From Nageia nagi (Eukaryota; Pinophyta), in NCBI GenBank assembly GCA_050084985.1, contig JBITNC010000001.1:109244001-109308000 (forward strand): a stretch of 64,000 nt of DNA, given 5' to 3'. Shown here in pieces: positions 30,650-43,500 of this stretch (position 1 is the first letter of the stretch; each line of letters opens with the position of its first letter). The position numbers were made by a program, and so were the translations under genes. The notes beneath the pieces were generated by a model. The model did not search any database, had not been told where the DNA came from, and saw only the letters and a list, made by a program, of their open reading frames with translations.

Positions 30650-31124
30650 CTATTCACATACATTGATGCAAGTAGCTACATAACAATGATCTTCAATAAA
30701 ATCTTTAACAATATGCTCATGAGAAGGCTTACCTATATTTTTTATTATAATGATAGTTTCTTCATCTTCTATATTAATAAGAGAAAGGGAAGTAGTACTA
30801 GCCATGGAATAAACATACCTATTGTTGTCTCTTTGAATGTTATCAATTTTATACTCACTAAAGTAGATGAGGAGATTCTCCATCATTTCCTTGTATAGTT
30901 GTAACTTGGGATCTTTGGTTTTGTACATGTTAGATACTTGCTTCATAATGAGTTGAGAATCACCAAAGATTTTGATCCTTTTTACTTTCAAAATTATTAT
31001 AGTTTTCAAACATAGAACTAAAACCTCATATTGTGCCATATTTTTAGTACAATCAAAACTTAACTAATAAGGCATATAGATAACATCACTATGAGGGTTG
31101 ATGAGGACAATTCCTACCCCTAGT
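30650..31124 (-). pseudogene. D second (archaeal-type) RNase H
   Basis: The minus strand begins GVGIVLINPHSDVIYMPY, then after one stop MAQYEVLVLCLKTIIILKVK and RIKIFGDSQLIMKQVSNMYK, closing with IDNIQRDNNRYVYSMAS. This is the additional RNase H of Tat elements: the usual residues are AEYEAL.LGL, GDS.L...QV and R..N..AD.LA. The final catalytic Asp (usually NK.ADALA) has decayed to RYVYSMA. It sits between the RT-linked RNase H (35682 upward) and integrase, the normal Tat position. E inserted six bases upstream of its start. Confidence 0.85.
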
Positions 31125-31129
31125 CTATA

Positions 31130-31884
31130 TGTAGATGCCTAAAATGATTTATTATTTATTTAATAAATCATATTTAGATCTCTTAGATAATTTAATGTAA
31201 TATTACATATATCAATATAAAAAGATGTTATAATGCAATGCCATGTGTGATATTAAATGCTATATCATATATCATGGGTTTTATTTTAAATTATCTTGAA
31301 TATACCAATGACTATATTATTTCATGAAGTTGGTTTTCACTCATTTCTATGTCTTTTTTAGGCTAATAAATGGGTGGATAGGTTGATCTCCATACATAAA
31401 AACTCTTTTGATATTGATAAAGAACTCTAATAGGTTGTTATAAACTATAACGGTGTCTCTGGACACCATATATCTTTAGAATTTGTTATACTCTAAGTTA
31501 TAAAATTTCTATCTTTGGTGCACATCATACTTCAATACATTCCATTCAGTTAACAATATGCTTCTCCTACATCGATAGCAATGTGCTTCTTTTAGGTTGT
31601 CATTCATGTGCATCTTCTAGTTTGAGGGTTCTAAGCTTGGATGGTTGAGCTATTTGTTCATGCACATGATAATTAGCTATGAGTTCACCATGATTTCAAT
31701 CCCAACCCTCCAAAGATTCATTTCTATCTACTTTTGAGGATTGTACACACACTTCATATAAGGTGCAAGCTTTTCATGTATATTTGTTACAATCTTATAT
31801 AGTATATATTGTATATTTGATTGTATATTGTAGATTATTTATTTAATTATGTTTATTCATATTTTACATGATTTAGATTCTACA
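31130..31884 (+). repeat. E 5' LTR
   Basis: 755 bp, TGTAGATGCCTAAAATG to TTTAGATTCTACA. Close to it are AATAAATCAT inverted repeats (TGATTTATTATTTATTTAATAAATCA), a possible hairpin at the U3 start that is also present in F. Confidence 0.9.
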
Positions 31885-31887
31885 TTT

Positions 31888-31901
31888 TGGTGAACCCCAA
31901 C
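31888..31901 (+). other. E primer-binding site
   Basis: TGGTGAACCCCAAC three bases after the LTR, a one-base variant of the first 14 bases of the B site. Confidence 0.8.
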
Positions 31902-32368
31902 ATATCTTACAAATCTTAGAATTTTTCATTTTATGGTATCGCTTTTTCTAAGGAGTCTTGCATTAGAAACCCTTGGATTTTTATTTTTTTTGTTTAGTTA
32001 ATTTTTTCCAAATTTAGAAAATTTTCTTGAAAAACGTCACTGTAGAAAAATCCTATTTTTAGAGGTCATTTTCTTCAATTTGGTGGGATCTAACATTAGA
32101 AAAATTTATCCAAAATATAGATAAATATAATTGGGGAATTTTTCTAATTTTTTTAGGTCTAGATTTGCATATTTTGAGTTATTTTGAAAATATTTTTGTA
32201 GCAAATATTATATTTAAAAAACATAAAATTTAAAAATATTTACAACTATTTGATGACTTATTTCATGATAAAAACTTGTCAAAACTATAGGTCATCATAG
32301 TAGGCAACTTTTTTAGATTAATTTGAGCTTCTTGCATGTCTTTTTATTAATATTTCTTGTATTTTATC

Positions 32369-33340
32369 ATGGATATTGCATCTACAAGTGGTTTACTTGA
32401 ACATTCGAATGTGATAAGTGAATTACTTGCACCTTCTCTTCCATACGAAATACATAAGGATATGGATATTATGCAAAATAACAATAGGAAATCTTATGAT
32501 GAATTGAGTTTAAAAAATTCATTCTTGACTACTATAAATGAAGCTAATGTATAAAATGATATATTAATTATAGAAAATCAAGTGCATGATAATGATAGTG
32601 ATGATGATGATTATATGGCTGAATTTGATTATAATGCATATTTAAACCTTGAAGCTATGGATAACTATGAAATGCATGATATTGTATTTAAAAATTTGAT
32701 ACCTCAAGATCAACTTAAAAAAATTAAAGAGCATTTGTTAGCCAATCCTTCTTTTATGTTAGGCATTTATAATGATCTTAACTTGAAAAAAGAATATCAT
32801 GTATTTTTAAGGAAATAATTAGATACATTGTTAAAATAACCATATGTAAGATAATATTATATGCAAAAATTTGAGAAAGAAAATATACAAAAAAAAACAA
32901 CATAATCAAACAACTCAACTAAAAACTCAACTAACACCACAACCTAAACTACAACCTAAACCTCAAATTCAAATTTCATCTCAACTAGAAAAATCAAAAT
33001 AATGTTAGTAAAAAGTAACATCTTGGAAAACTTCAAAAACATAGGATGTCCACATTATAGAAAAACCTAAATAGGATGCCCCCAATTGTTCCCTATCACT
33101 TGATCAAGAGGCCCCTAAATTTGAGATATTTAGTGGACATCAACCAAGGATTATTATGAGAGACCTAATTCAAAATGGTTTACTGACACCATTAGAAAAA
33201 TTAGCAAAAGATGTTCCAATGGGAAATGAGAATACTTATTGCACTTATCATCAAAGAAAGGGTCACTCTACAAATTCTTGTAATGATTTGAAGGTTGTAA
33301 TTTTGAACCTCATTGCATAAGGTAAATATGAGATTCATTA
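32369..33340 (+). pseudogene. E gag-like gene
   Basis: From ATG 32369 (MDIASTSGLLEHSNVISELL) the reading runs to a stop at 32552. It continues at 32582 with an acidic stretch DNDSDDDDYMAEFDYNAYLN, then a conserved block (MDNYEMHDIVFKNLIPQDQL, LLANPSFMLGIYNDLNLKKE) ending at 32816. After several breaks, EAPKFEIFSGHQPRIIMRDL and PMGNENTYCTYHQRKGHSTN lead to the CHHC knuckle CTYHQRKGHSTNSC and NDLKVVILNLIA (about 33115-33320). The same blocks in the same order are in F (59318-58478). The N-terminal acidic block is not one I know from standard gag. Confidence 0.75.
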
Positions 33341-34921
33341 GTATACTTCCAATATTGAGATTGTAGATAAAATTTCAAAATTTTAGGATAAATGTGATGA
33401 TGAATAATGCCATCAACAATGTGCCATATTGCATGAAGTTTGCCAATGATGTGAAAATATTAAAGGAGATAATGGTTCTTGATTTGTAAATCCAACTAGT
33501 TAAGAAAGCATAAGAAAAATTTTAATCATGTTCATAATATTCATTGCAAAGTCTATTGTAATTGATGAATTAAGATCACTATATATTCTTCAAATATCTA
33601 GTACAAAAATGAACATTGCACATGCTATTCTTTTGATCACTATTTCAAACAAAATGCATATTTTACTAATGAAATTCAAGGCCATTGTATCATTGAAAAT
33701 TTGGTATAATATCATATTATTGAATTGTTTATGAAATATTGCATATCTAAATGGTTATTTTCAAGACCAATTGAATGGATTCTTTCTCTTGAGTAATATC
33801 ATCATTGCATAAATAAATTGAATATATGGTAAAATGTTGCTAATGTTGAAAATCTTATTTTAAATGGCAATGTTATTTCATTTATGAAATAATGCAAAAT
33901 GTTATGAATGATTTTTAATTGAATATATTTCAAAATTATGCACTTGATATGGGAACACTCATGCTGCTAATGGCATGCAATGATTATAAATTATTTGTAA
34001 TTGGAGCATATTGAAATTTCATTTAATAACTACTTATTTATGTGATCCTTTCATATATTTATAATGGTTTATTAAATTTTATCACATTTGTTGAAGACAT
34101 GATTGGAACATTTTGGGCATACCATGCTACCAATGGCAAGTATTTACTTTGAAAATTTATGAAAATTGAAATACTAAAATGCAAGGCCATTGAATTTTTG
34201 AATATTTGGTATATTTTAAAAAATTGAATGCTATTATTAATTATTTTACTAAAAAATATTTTTAAATCCATGATCACTCCATGACCAACATCTCTTATCA
34301 ATTGCAAGATTATTTCAAGCTTGAGTCATTAAAAGTTCTTATCAGCTTGATAATCATCATTGTTCCAAGCTTGAGTTATTAAAATCTCTCCTTAGCTTGA
34401 TCTATATAGACTATGAGTTTTCTTTCATAGTAGTCTATGCATCATGGATATTACAAACCTAGGGCATTAAAGAGGACCTCATGCACTTTCTCTTCATATA
34501 CTATGAGTTTTTTATCACAATAGTCTATATATTATGGTTTATAGAACTATGAGTCACATTGACCATAGTTATATGCTACATATTATATTAATTTAATCCT
34601 TGCTCTTTACATTGTTTATTCTCTCATGGATGTGATTTATGCAGGTATATGTAGCTTTTTCTACAAGTATTATCTAGGTGAGTAGGATTGGCATAGACTA
34701 CTCACCTCATAGAGGGACTCCTAGTTTTTTGGTTTACTTATCCAACACAACATGAGCAAGGGAAAACCAAGACCAAAAGAGGGAAAACAACATATCATAC
34801 TCAACATATCAATCAAAATAGGGAAATCTACTTTACTATTGAAAATTTTTTTCCTTTATCTAAACTTATTTGGATTATGCAATTTCAATACTTTTCATTT
34901 CATATTAAAATAAGGGCAAAA
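33341..34921 (+). other. E 3' interior without recognised gene
   Basis: 1.6 kb, AT-rich, with no protein family seen. It includes duplicated phrases of the type CTATGAGTTTTCTTTCATAG TAGTCTATG (about 34411-34545) with dyad symmetry, the counterpart of repeats in F at 55800-56630. A purine-rich AAAATAAGGGCAAAA (34907-34921) precedes the 3' LTR as polypurine tract. Confidence 0.65.
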
Positions 34922-35676
34922 TATAGATGCTTAAAAATAATTTATTATTTTTTTAATAAATCATATTTAGAATTCTTAAATGATTTAATTCAATATTACA
35001 TATATTAAGACAAAGGATGTTATAATGCAATCCCATGTGTTATATTAAATGTTATATCACATATCATGGGTTTTATTTTAAAGTATCTTGAATATAACAA
35101 TGATTATATTATTACATGAGGTATACCTTCACTCCTTTATATGTCTTTTTAAATATATATAAATGGGTAGATAGGTTGATCTTTATACATTGGAACTCTT
35201 TTGATATTGATAAAGAACTCTGATAAATGGTTGTCAAGTGTAACGATGTCTTTAGATACCATCTATCTTGAGAATTTATTATACTCTAAATTATAGATTT
35301 TCTATCTTTGTAAAAAATCATAATTCAATATATTCCATGTATTTAATAATGTGCTTCTCCTATGCTAGTAGTAGTATGCTTCTTTTAGGTCATTAGTGGT
35401 TTGCATCTTCTAGATCAAGGGTTCTAGGCTTGGATGGTTGAGCTATTGGTTCACACACACTAAGATTAGTTATGACTCACCATGAGTCTGATCCCAATCC
35501 TCCAAATATTAATTGCTATCTTCTTTTGAGGATTGTACATACACTTCATATTAGTTGTACACTTTTCATGTACATATATTACAATCTAATAGAGTATCTA
35601 TTGTATATTTGATTGTATATTGTAGACTCTATATTTAATTATGTTTATTCATATTTTACAAAATTTAGATTCTATA
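34922..35676 (+). repeat. E 3' LTR
   Basis: 755 bp, TATAGATGC to GATTCTATA. Both terminal dinucleotides have decayed by C-to-T/G-to-A changes. Followed by CTATG. Confidence 0.88.
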
Positions 35677-35681
35677 CTATG

Positions 35682-37200
35682 AATACATTTATAATATTCA
35701 AATAATAGGGTCCACTCATCACTTTCCTTAAAACTAATAAAACCTTATGGGTACTAGGGCTCATTAATATAGCAATAATGCAAGAGTGCAGTGGTGATGT
35801 TAGGTTTATGGTTATTCTAGCTATTCACTTCATAAGGAAGCTCTTTCTACATGTTGTATACTTCATTTGATGGGTGATTTTTTATGAAATATTCTATAGC
35901 TTGTTATTTTATCAATTTTTAAGTAATAAAAATCAAATGAAACTCTTGAAGCAACATTACCCATTTTGAAACTCTTCTAGAAAGGTAGGATTTGGACATG
36001 AGATATTTGAAAGGGTCAACTTGAGCTAGTACATAGGTTGTATTTCCAAGTATGTAATATCTTAACTTTTTGATTGAAAATTCTATAGCAAAACACATAT
36101 TTTCAATTGGAGTTTACCTTGTAAATCTTACTAATATAGTAGATTGCTCTTTCTTTATTATTGTCATCCTTATAAGTTAACATTGCCCCTAATGAACTTA
36201 ATGTTGCTGAAACATAAAGTAAAAAAGTCCTTTCCAAATCATAAGGGGATAATATTGGAGTGTTAGTAAGATAACTTTTGATGTTGTCCAAGCTTTTTGT
36301 AGTTTTTGTTCCAAATGAATTTCTCACCTTTCTTCTATAAATGAGAAAATGGGGAAGTCATATTTGCTAGTTGAGCAATGAATCTTCTAATTGATTAAAA
36401 ATTTCATTGAATACTTATCAAATATTTTAGATTCTTAAGATGAAAAAATTTGATAATAGTTGAAACTTTCTTGGGATTCACTTTTATTCCTTTTTTTGAA
36501 ATAATTAATTGAAGTAATTTACTTAATGAGATTACAAATGCACACTTTTGATTCTTTAATTTCAACTTGTATTATCTCATTCTTTGAAAAATCTTTCTCA
36601 AATTTAAAATGTGATCATATTTGGTTGTGGAATTTTTCATGACATCATCAACATATTCTTCAACACTTTCATGGATCATATCATAGAACATACTCACCAT
36701 GGCTCTTTGATAGGTTGCACCTACATTCTTTAGACCAAAAGACATGACTACACAAGAGAATATGCCTAAAGGAGTAACAAAAGTTATCTTGTGTTGGTAC
36801 TCTTTATTGATACTAATTTAATTATAGCTAAAAACTCCATCTGTGAAAGATAAAATTACATGTCCTACTATTGAATCTATAATTATATCAATGTTAGGAA
36901 AAGAAAAGGAATGTTTAGTATATGCCTTATTTATATCCCTAAAATATGTACAACATCTTATTATACCATTAGGATTTGCTATAGGCACAATGTTCAAAAT
37001 CCATGGAGAATAATCAATAGGAAGAATAAAACTAGTATCAAGATGATTTTTTATTTACTTTTTAATAATAAGGTATACCCTAGGATGCATATTTCTAGGA
37101 TTTTGTTGGATTATTTTTACATTTTGATTGAAAACTAGGCTATGAGTGATAAACTTAGTATTAATACCAAACATATCAGAATAAGACCAAGTAAAAATAT
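35682..37200 (-). pseudogene. D reverse transcriptase and RNase H
   Basis: RT is recognisable at 36810-36560 on the minus strand: FVTPLGIFSCVVMSFGLKN, VGATYQRAMVSMFYDMIHES, then VEEYVDDVM with the catalytic YVDD intact, and DHILNLRKIFQRMR. The thumb continues (CAFVISLSKLLQLIISKKG). RNase H follows with FLLYVSATLSSLGAMLTYKD near 36240, an open piece at 36327-36103. The region 35682-36100 is the decayed end of RNase H. Frames change often, so it is dead despite the intact YVDD. Confidence 0.82.
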
Positions 37201-38689
37201 CAAAGAGCTCTTTTAACAATAGGTAGTACCTTTCCCATTATTCCAAAATTAACCAAGATATTATTTTGATCAATCATGAGTCCTCTTAGGTACTAATGTT
37301 TACTTATACTATTTCCTCACTAAGATAGGACATATAATCATTGAATTAGAGAGGCATGGAAAATGCCCCCATCTCTACATATAAACTTAGTTGTAAGAGA
37401 TGGAAATAATAAAGTGATAACATTAGGAATCCAATATTATTATCCCATTAAAGTATGGGATGATTGATTATGAAATATGAACTACCTAGATCTATGATTG
37501 AATTGATGAAAAAATGAAGAACAAACAAATGAAAGATAAATAAAAAATGAAGGGAAGGGTAAGGCTTTAACCTATAATGTATGCATAATACATGCAAACC
37601 TTCTCATAAAAATAAGCTTGATGTCACATGAACCAAGTTGCAAACCTATTTTTACTAGATTTGGGGAACTCACTCCATACCCCAAACTTCTCAAGGATAA
37701 CATCATCATTCCTGAAGATATCTACTAAAATTAGAGCTATAGAAGGGAAAAATGGATATGCATAGTAAGCTTGTAACTCCTCTATTAGACCATGCATCAT
37801 GTGATAATGCAACCACTCATAAAATATATATTTGTTGTAGCACTAATTACTCTTATCAATATAGTTGAATGGTTGGAATTGATGAAGATGAGCTAGGTGT
37901 TGATTCATCAAATCCAATATCTATTGTTCTCTTGTGCTAACCTTAATTTAGAATTGGATCTATAATACCCTACTCATTCTTACCTAACCATTTTTCACCA
38001 TACTGATATATATGCATATATTTGTTAGCAAAAACATAATCAATACTATTTAAATGCATACTTACCTAACTTAGTGATTTTGGTAAAATAAAAGTTGCAT
38101 CTTCATTTTTAGATGCACTTTTTGCTTCATGCTCTTAAAAGAGAATATTTATGTATTCAACAAGGTTATAATTTTGCTTAGGAAAGGAGTTGTGGTGCTT
38201 AATTTTAGGCTCTTTCAAGAGGAAATGCTATGTTTTTATGATAAAAATATATCATCCAAGTCCCCTAAAATTTTCTCATATGTCAATTTTTAAGATTTTA
38301 TATGCTCTAAGGATTACTTCTTATGGAGTGATATTGTTGATAGGTGTTTGGTGCATCTTCCTTATTTTTGAACAAATCATGAGGAATCCAAAACCTCTCA
38401 TATGCTTGATATACATCTGTGGGATTATCTTCTACATGGATAGTAACCTACTTACCTTTATGTATAAACTGATGCAATGTGGAAGTAACATTCCTAATTT
38501 TGTGTATCTATGGTTTAGCAAGCAATAAGTTATATGGTAATTTTACTTTAAAATATAAAATTTTTGATTAATAATTTTACCACCTACTTCAATACACATA
38601 TATATGTATCAAATGCACTCCTTTTTAATATTATCAAACTCTTTTATGCTAATAGTAGTTCTTATCATTTTTTGTATAAATTAAAAGAA
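37201..38689 (-). other. D decayed RT N-terminus and linker
   Basis: About 1.5 kb between RT and protease in D. Scattered stops leave no reading I can assign with confidence. By position it should hold the RT N-terminus and the spacer to the protease. Confidence 0.5.
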
Positions 38690-39065
38690 ATTTTTTTTGC
38701 AATAATTCAATAGAACATACATTTACATTTGAACTAGTATCAATAAAATCTTTTTTGATAGGAACACCATCAATTTTAACATAGATATATAGTTATAAAT
38801 TCATCTTAATAGCATCTTCACTAAGAAATTCACTCTTTTGAAATGGAAACATATTACAAACTAAATAAGTATCAAGATTACCTACTAATTCTAAAAAATT
38901 ATCAATAGGGATATCCATATCAGCTTTAGTTTTCTTAAGTGGATCAAATAAAGAATTTATTTGATCAATTAACATTTGGAAAATTTTAAAAATACTTATC
39001 TTGGTATGAGTTACCTTTAGTTGCTTAAGGAGTTGTTGCATACTAGAATTATGAGGTACTTCCAT
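38690..39065 (-). pseudogene. D protease
   Basis: The open stretch 39065-38793 contains the linker before the protease (DIPIDNFLELVGNLDTYLVC). After a stop comes LYIYVKIDGVPIKKDFIDTS and SNVNVCSIELL, where FIDTSSNVNVC corresponds to the Tat retropepsin site (usually DTGSS.NVL). The catalytic Asp is kept, but the following Gly has become Ser. Confidence 0.72.
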
Positions 39066-39399
39066 TCATTCCACTATAGCTGGATTAATTCTCCCTCCAA
39101 GTCTTCTTCTCCTAGTAGTACCACATAGTTTTTGGTTGAAAATGACATTCACTATGAGGGTTTTGACTTTATTTGAATAAAATGCATTAGCCTCATACTA
39201 TATCTTATCATCATCCAATAATTTCTATAATTACTTCCTCAAGATCATACATGTATTTATTTTGTGACTTTTAACTTTATAATATTCATAAAATTTTACT
39301 TCATTGTACCAACTAGGTTTATCATCATGAGGGCCTAGCCCTTGTTTTGGATCAGGTTTGGTTAGTCTCTTTTATAAATAATCATTTAACATAATAGCA

Positions 39400-40250
39400 A
39401 AATCCAAAGGTAATTTATTATTCTTCCTAAACTTTTACCTTTCTTGACTCTTTTGTTGCTCTTTGGATGGGGGTTCTTTTATGGCATGTACTTCTTTATC
39501 TTTATTTTTTTGATGTCTACCTCTTTTAGTTTTTTTATTAGGATTTCTATATTTCAATTCACCCATATCAACTAAATACTTATTTTTTTGGGTAATCCTA
39601 GGAACAATTTTTGTAGAGGGTAGTGTTGTATAATCCAAGGATATGAACTTCAATTTATGTTGGATATTATAGATAAACATGGATGTGATATGAGACTCGA
39701 ATAAGGGTTTAAGAATCATTCTCCATATCTTTTGGAATCTTTGAGAAAATTTATCAAATCTCTCATTTGAACCTTGGATAGTACTTACTAAATCTGAAAT
39801 TATCATTTGTATAGGAGCATGATATTTGAAATGGATTCAGTAGGTAAAGAGAAGTATTAATTAAGTGCATCAACTCTAAATGTAGTAGGGAAGTATTTAG
39901 CCATGAAGTTACCATTCATCCCAAATTTCATTTTGAGCTTCATTTAAAAATCCTTTATATGATCCATAGAAACTCCATCAGCATTGTATGTATTGAAAAC
40001 ATGTTTCACTTGCAAATTGGATACCCTAGTATTGCAAATCTCATCATATAATGGATTCAAATACCTAGACATGAGTGGAGCACCTCTAATAGATCAAGTA
40101 TTATTCCTAATGTTAGAGGCTTCACTTATCTATTAATTTTCATATAAATTCTTCTTAAGATTAGCTTTGGTCATCTCATCAAAGCTATTGACCATGGCAT
40201 GACACTCTAAAAGTTCCATTTTTGAAATACTTGAAATTCAAGATTAGTTA
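39400..40250 (-). pseudogene. D gag
   Basis: Gag domain of Tat type: FPTTFRVDALNYFSLP-type core near 39870-39830 (normally LFP.TL...A..WY..LP), then the open stretch 39806-39435 with STIQGSNERFDKFSQRFQKI and ITSMFIYNIQHKLKF. It ends in a basic Lys-rich tail (NPNKKTKRGRHQKNKDKE). The start is unclear, near 40250-40200. It lies directly inside the D primer site. Confidence 0.8.
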
Positions 40251-40308
40251 TATCCAAAATCCTAGGGTTTTGGTGCAACTAGTGAAGGATAACATGATGT
40301 ATCAAAAA

Positions 40309-40324
40309 GAAGTTGAGTTCACCA
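40309..40324 (-). other. D primer-binding site
   Basis: The minus strand reads TGGTGAACTCAACTTC two bases inside the 5' LTR, a decayed relative of the B site (C-to-T at the variable positions). Confidence 0.72.
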
Positions 40325-40326
40325 AT

Positions 40327-40598
40327 TATTATAACTAAAATAATAATAATAAAGGTTATTTATATAATATTAATTTAATCAATTTGCCACATAATAATAG
40401 GAAGTAAATGACATGAAAGATGATAATGACCTAATTGACCTTGACCTATCAAAAATAGATTTATGAAAGATATAAACCTATACTTTACCTATGATGATGA
40501 TAAAAGGTGATATCCAATAAAAAAAGGATAAAGTATGATCTTATCTAATATATGAAGCCATGAATCTAACTTCAACCTAGCACTAATGCTAGGAACCT
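40327..40598 (-). repeat. D 5' LTR, first segment
   Basis: Matches 9155-9415 of the 3' LTR (TATTATAACTAAAATAATAA to GTGCTAGGAACCT-type end). It is interrupted by H at AACCT, and the remainder is 45884-46338. Confidence 0.85.
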
Positions 40599-43500
40599 TG
40601 TAACACAATCCAAGCTTTCCACATCTAAAACCCCTACATTTAAGAACATTTTTTTCTAAGTTTATCGAATTGTTATCTTCATAAGGTTCACTATTTATGT
40701 ATGTATATCCCATATGTATTACATATTGATACCTTATCAACTTTATTTAGTCTTCATCCTTTCTTTGTAATTACAAGGGTATGTTCACTTAGTATTCCTA
40801 CCTTCACTTATGAGCAGATACTTCTAATAATTGTGCCTTGATTTTATTCAAATGATATATTGAATTTCATTACCCATATAAAATTCATCATATTCTTTTG
40901 TATCATTAAGCTTGAGAGTGTGTACATGTCACACCTTAAAGATTTAATATCATTGGTTTATGTTCAAACCTTATTTTAGCTTTGTTCAAAAAAATTACTA
41001 TTTAGATCCCATAGTATTTTCCATGGAATCCCAAATGATCCCATCTATTCCCATTTTAATTCCAAAGATACCCATTATTTCTTGTATGGTACTAAAACTA
41101 AATTTGAGTCCATACAAGTAATTTGGTATCCTTTCCAAACATTTAGGATGATAGTGGATTTATTTAGGGTTCTTATTTCTTATCTATCCCTTAGACCATT
41201 GTACAAGCATTTGAATAATATTCATTTGATCCTATTTATTTTCACAATCTACTAATTTTTAATAAGCCATAAATTTCATTAATCAATCTCTATAACTTGC
41301 AAATAAACAAAAACCATAATCCACTTTAGTTTCATATGTGAGGTCATGTAACTTAGGTGGTATTTTCTAACCCTAGTTCCCTACTTCATTCATAAATATA
41401 TTATGTAAACTGTAGACCCATTAGATCAAAAAGTTAACAATTAATTCAATACGAAAGGAATAATTAATTTAATCAACTAAAGTATCTCATTTAAATATAA
41501 TCCAAACATACAATAGGTGAAACTACCTTCCTTGCATGATTTATTACAAGGAGAGAAATTTAGATAGTCTTGTAATAAAATTTGAAAGCATAGCCCTAAA
41601 ATATGTCATTAGTACATAGCAAATCTTCTTCCTTTTTATCTTTAAGTCTCTATAGATACTATACTATGAATCGTTGATCATATAATGAGATAAATGCTAA
41701 TCATGGATAAATCCAATACTATTCAAAATGAGTTTAAATAATACAAATATTATAACCTTTGGCATAGTGATTAGCTTTTCTTCTTCCTAACCTCCTTAGT
41801 ACATCCAATATCAACAAATACATCATTTGAAAACTCCTTGGACCATGATATGTATGGTGAGAATGGGTCTACTTATTTACTCGTAGAATCTTATTTTCAT
41901 GTACCCTCCATAGTTTCTATGAGTGAGTGGTCATAGGTATTAGGAAAGATTTGAGACAACAGGAGGATCATGGTAACTCTTTATTTTAGACCTTAATGAA
42001 TATGTACATCATATTACAATTTTAAACAAGAATAGCACAAATTAATAAATTTATGGTACTTGTGGTCTCAAGAAGTTTTATGCTTTTGGTATAACCACCT
42101 CCCTTCCTTGATCATAGAGTAGACCTACACACACACATGCACACACATTAGAGATTAATGCTATTAGATTACTATAAAAGAAAATCATTTACCATTACAA
42201 ACTATAATTACTATCTTTAAAAAAAAATTTTCATATGTTAGCTCATATTCCATTGAAATCATATGCATGTGAAAATGTTTGTGAAGCACTAAAATAAATA
42301 TTTCAATCAAGAATAAAATATTAGCTAAAATGCTTCCATCCATTCCCAATAATCATTCTTATGTGAGATATGAAATGTTGGTCTTAATATGCCAATGAAT
42401 GGTAGTATTGGGAAACACAAAACAAATACGTTTAAGTGAGATATTTGAAGGGAAATTGTAGATCCAAAATAATACATATAATTGTTAATGGGGCTTAATT
42501 AATGCACTATTATTCTACTTTATTTTTATTATGGAATATATCTAAAATATGGTAATAAAAAATAATAGAAGAATACTTGTGTTTAATTAGATTGCATGTT
42601 CATTTCATTAAGAGCAACATGCATTTAATACAAGCATATATTCATAAAATTACACACTATTGGTAGCATAAAAGAGGTACACTACTAGTGGGTTAAAATA
42701 AGCAATATAACATATGCAATCAAGAATGTAGCAATGAGTGAATGAAAGAATCATCAGATACAAAACATAAGATATGACTTATAAATAATATTGGCACATA
42801 ATAGAGTGATGCAACATGTGCTAAAATCTCTCTAGAGTCCTCCTCATATTCATTTTCCCATAAAGTTTAAGGTAATCATTTGATGCCTTTATATATGATA
42901 CATGTTTACATGACTTTGATCTTTTTGACCCTTGTACATGCCACAAGGGTCCATTACATAAATTACATAGCTTTGACATAACCTTGGGTATTATTTTACA
43001 CTTTTTTAACATAATACATCATTAAGGCTCTAAAATGAATTATTAAATAAATAATAATTCATTTTTATTCATCTACAAAAACTATAAACCATTTATCAAA
43101 ATGGTTTACCGATAATCATCTATTCTTAAAGAGATCAAGAGCTAATAATGTATGATAACTTTGTGTGTAAAATTAACTTAGAAAGGAATACTTGGTTACA
43201 TTGAAAAGTCTAAAAAATATTTTTCATAAAGACATATTGATAAGAAGTCTTGTTTGACATGCAAATCATTTAGGGAATCATGATAGTACACTACAAATAT
43301 TCCCACCAATCCATAACAAAACCTAAATCTCATTGAAAAGTTTAATACTAAAAGGGGGTTCATAATGTAATAACAAATTTATTTGTTTCAATGTACATAA
43401 TAAGAGATTCTCCCTAGTTCATTATTCATTGATGGAGGATTAAATAAAAGACCAATAGACCATTTAACATAGCTCCATGCTAGAGCCTCTACCCAACTAA

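Larger units (their letters stand above)
31130..35676 (+). mobile_element. Element E: gag-only LTR element
   Basis: A plus-strand element of 4547 bp with LTRs of exactly 755 bp each (31130-31884 and 34922-35676). TSD is CTATA (31125-31129) and CTATG (35677-35681). The primer site is TGGTGAACCCCAAC. The interior of about 3.0 kb holds only a gag-like reading with a Tat-type CHHC knuckle. No protease, RT or integrase is found, and the same holds for its sister F. The family therefore looks non-autonomous as such, not merely deleted in one copy. Confidence 0.88.
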
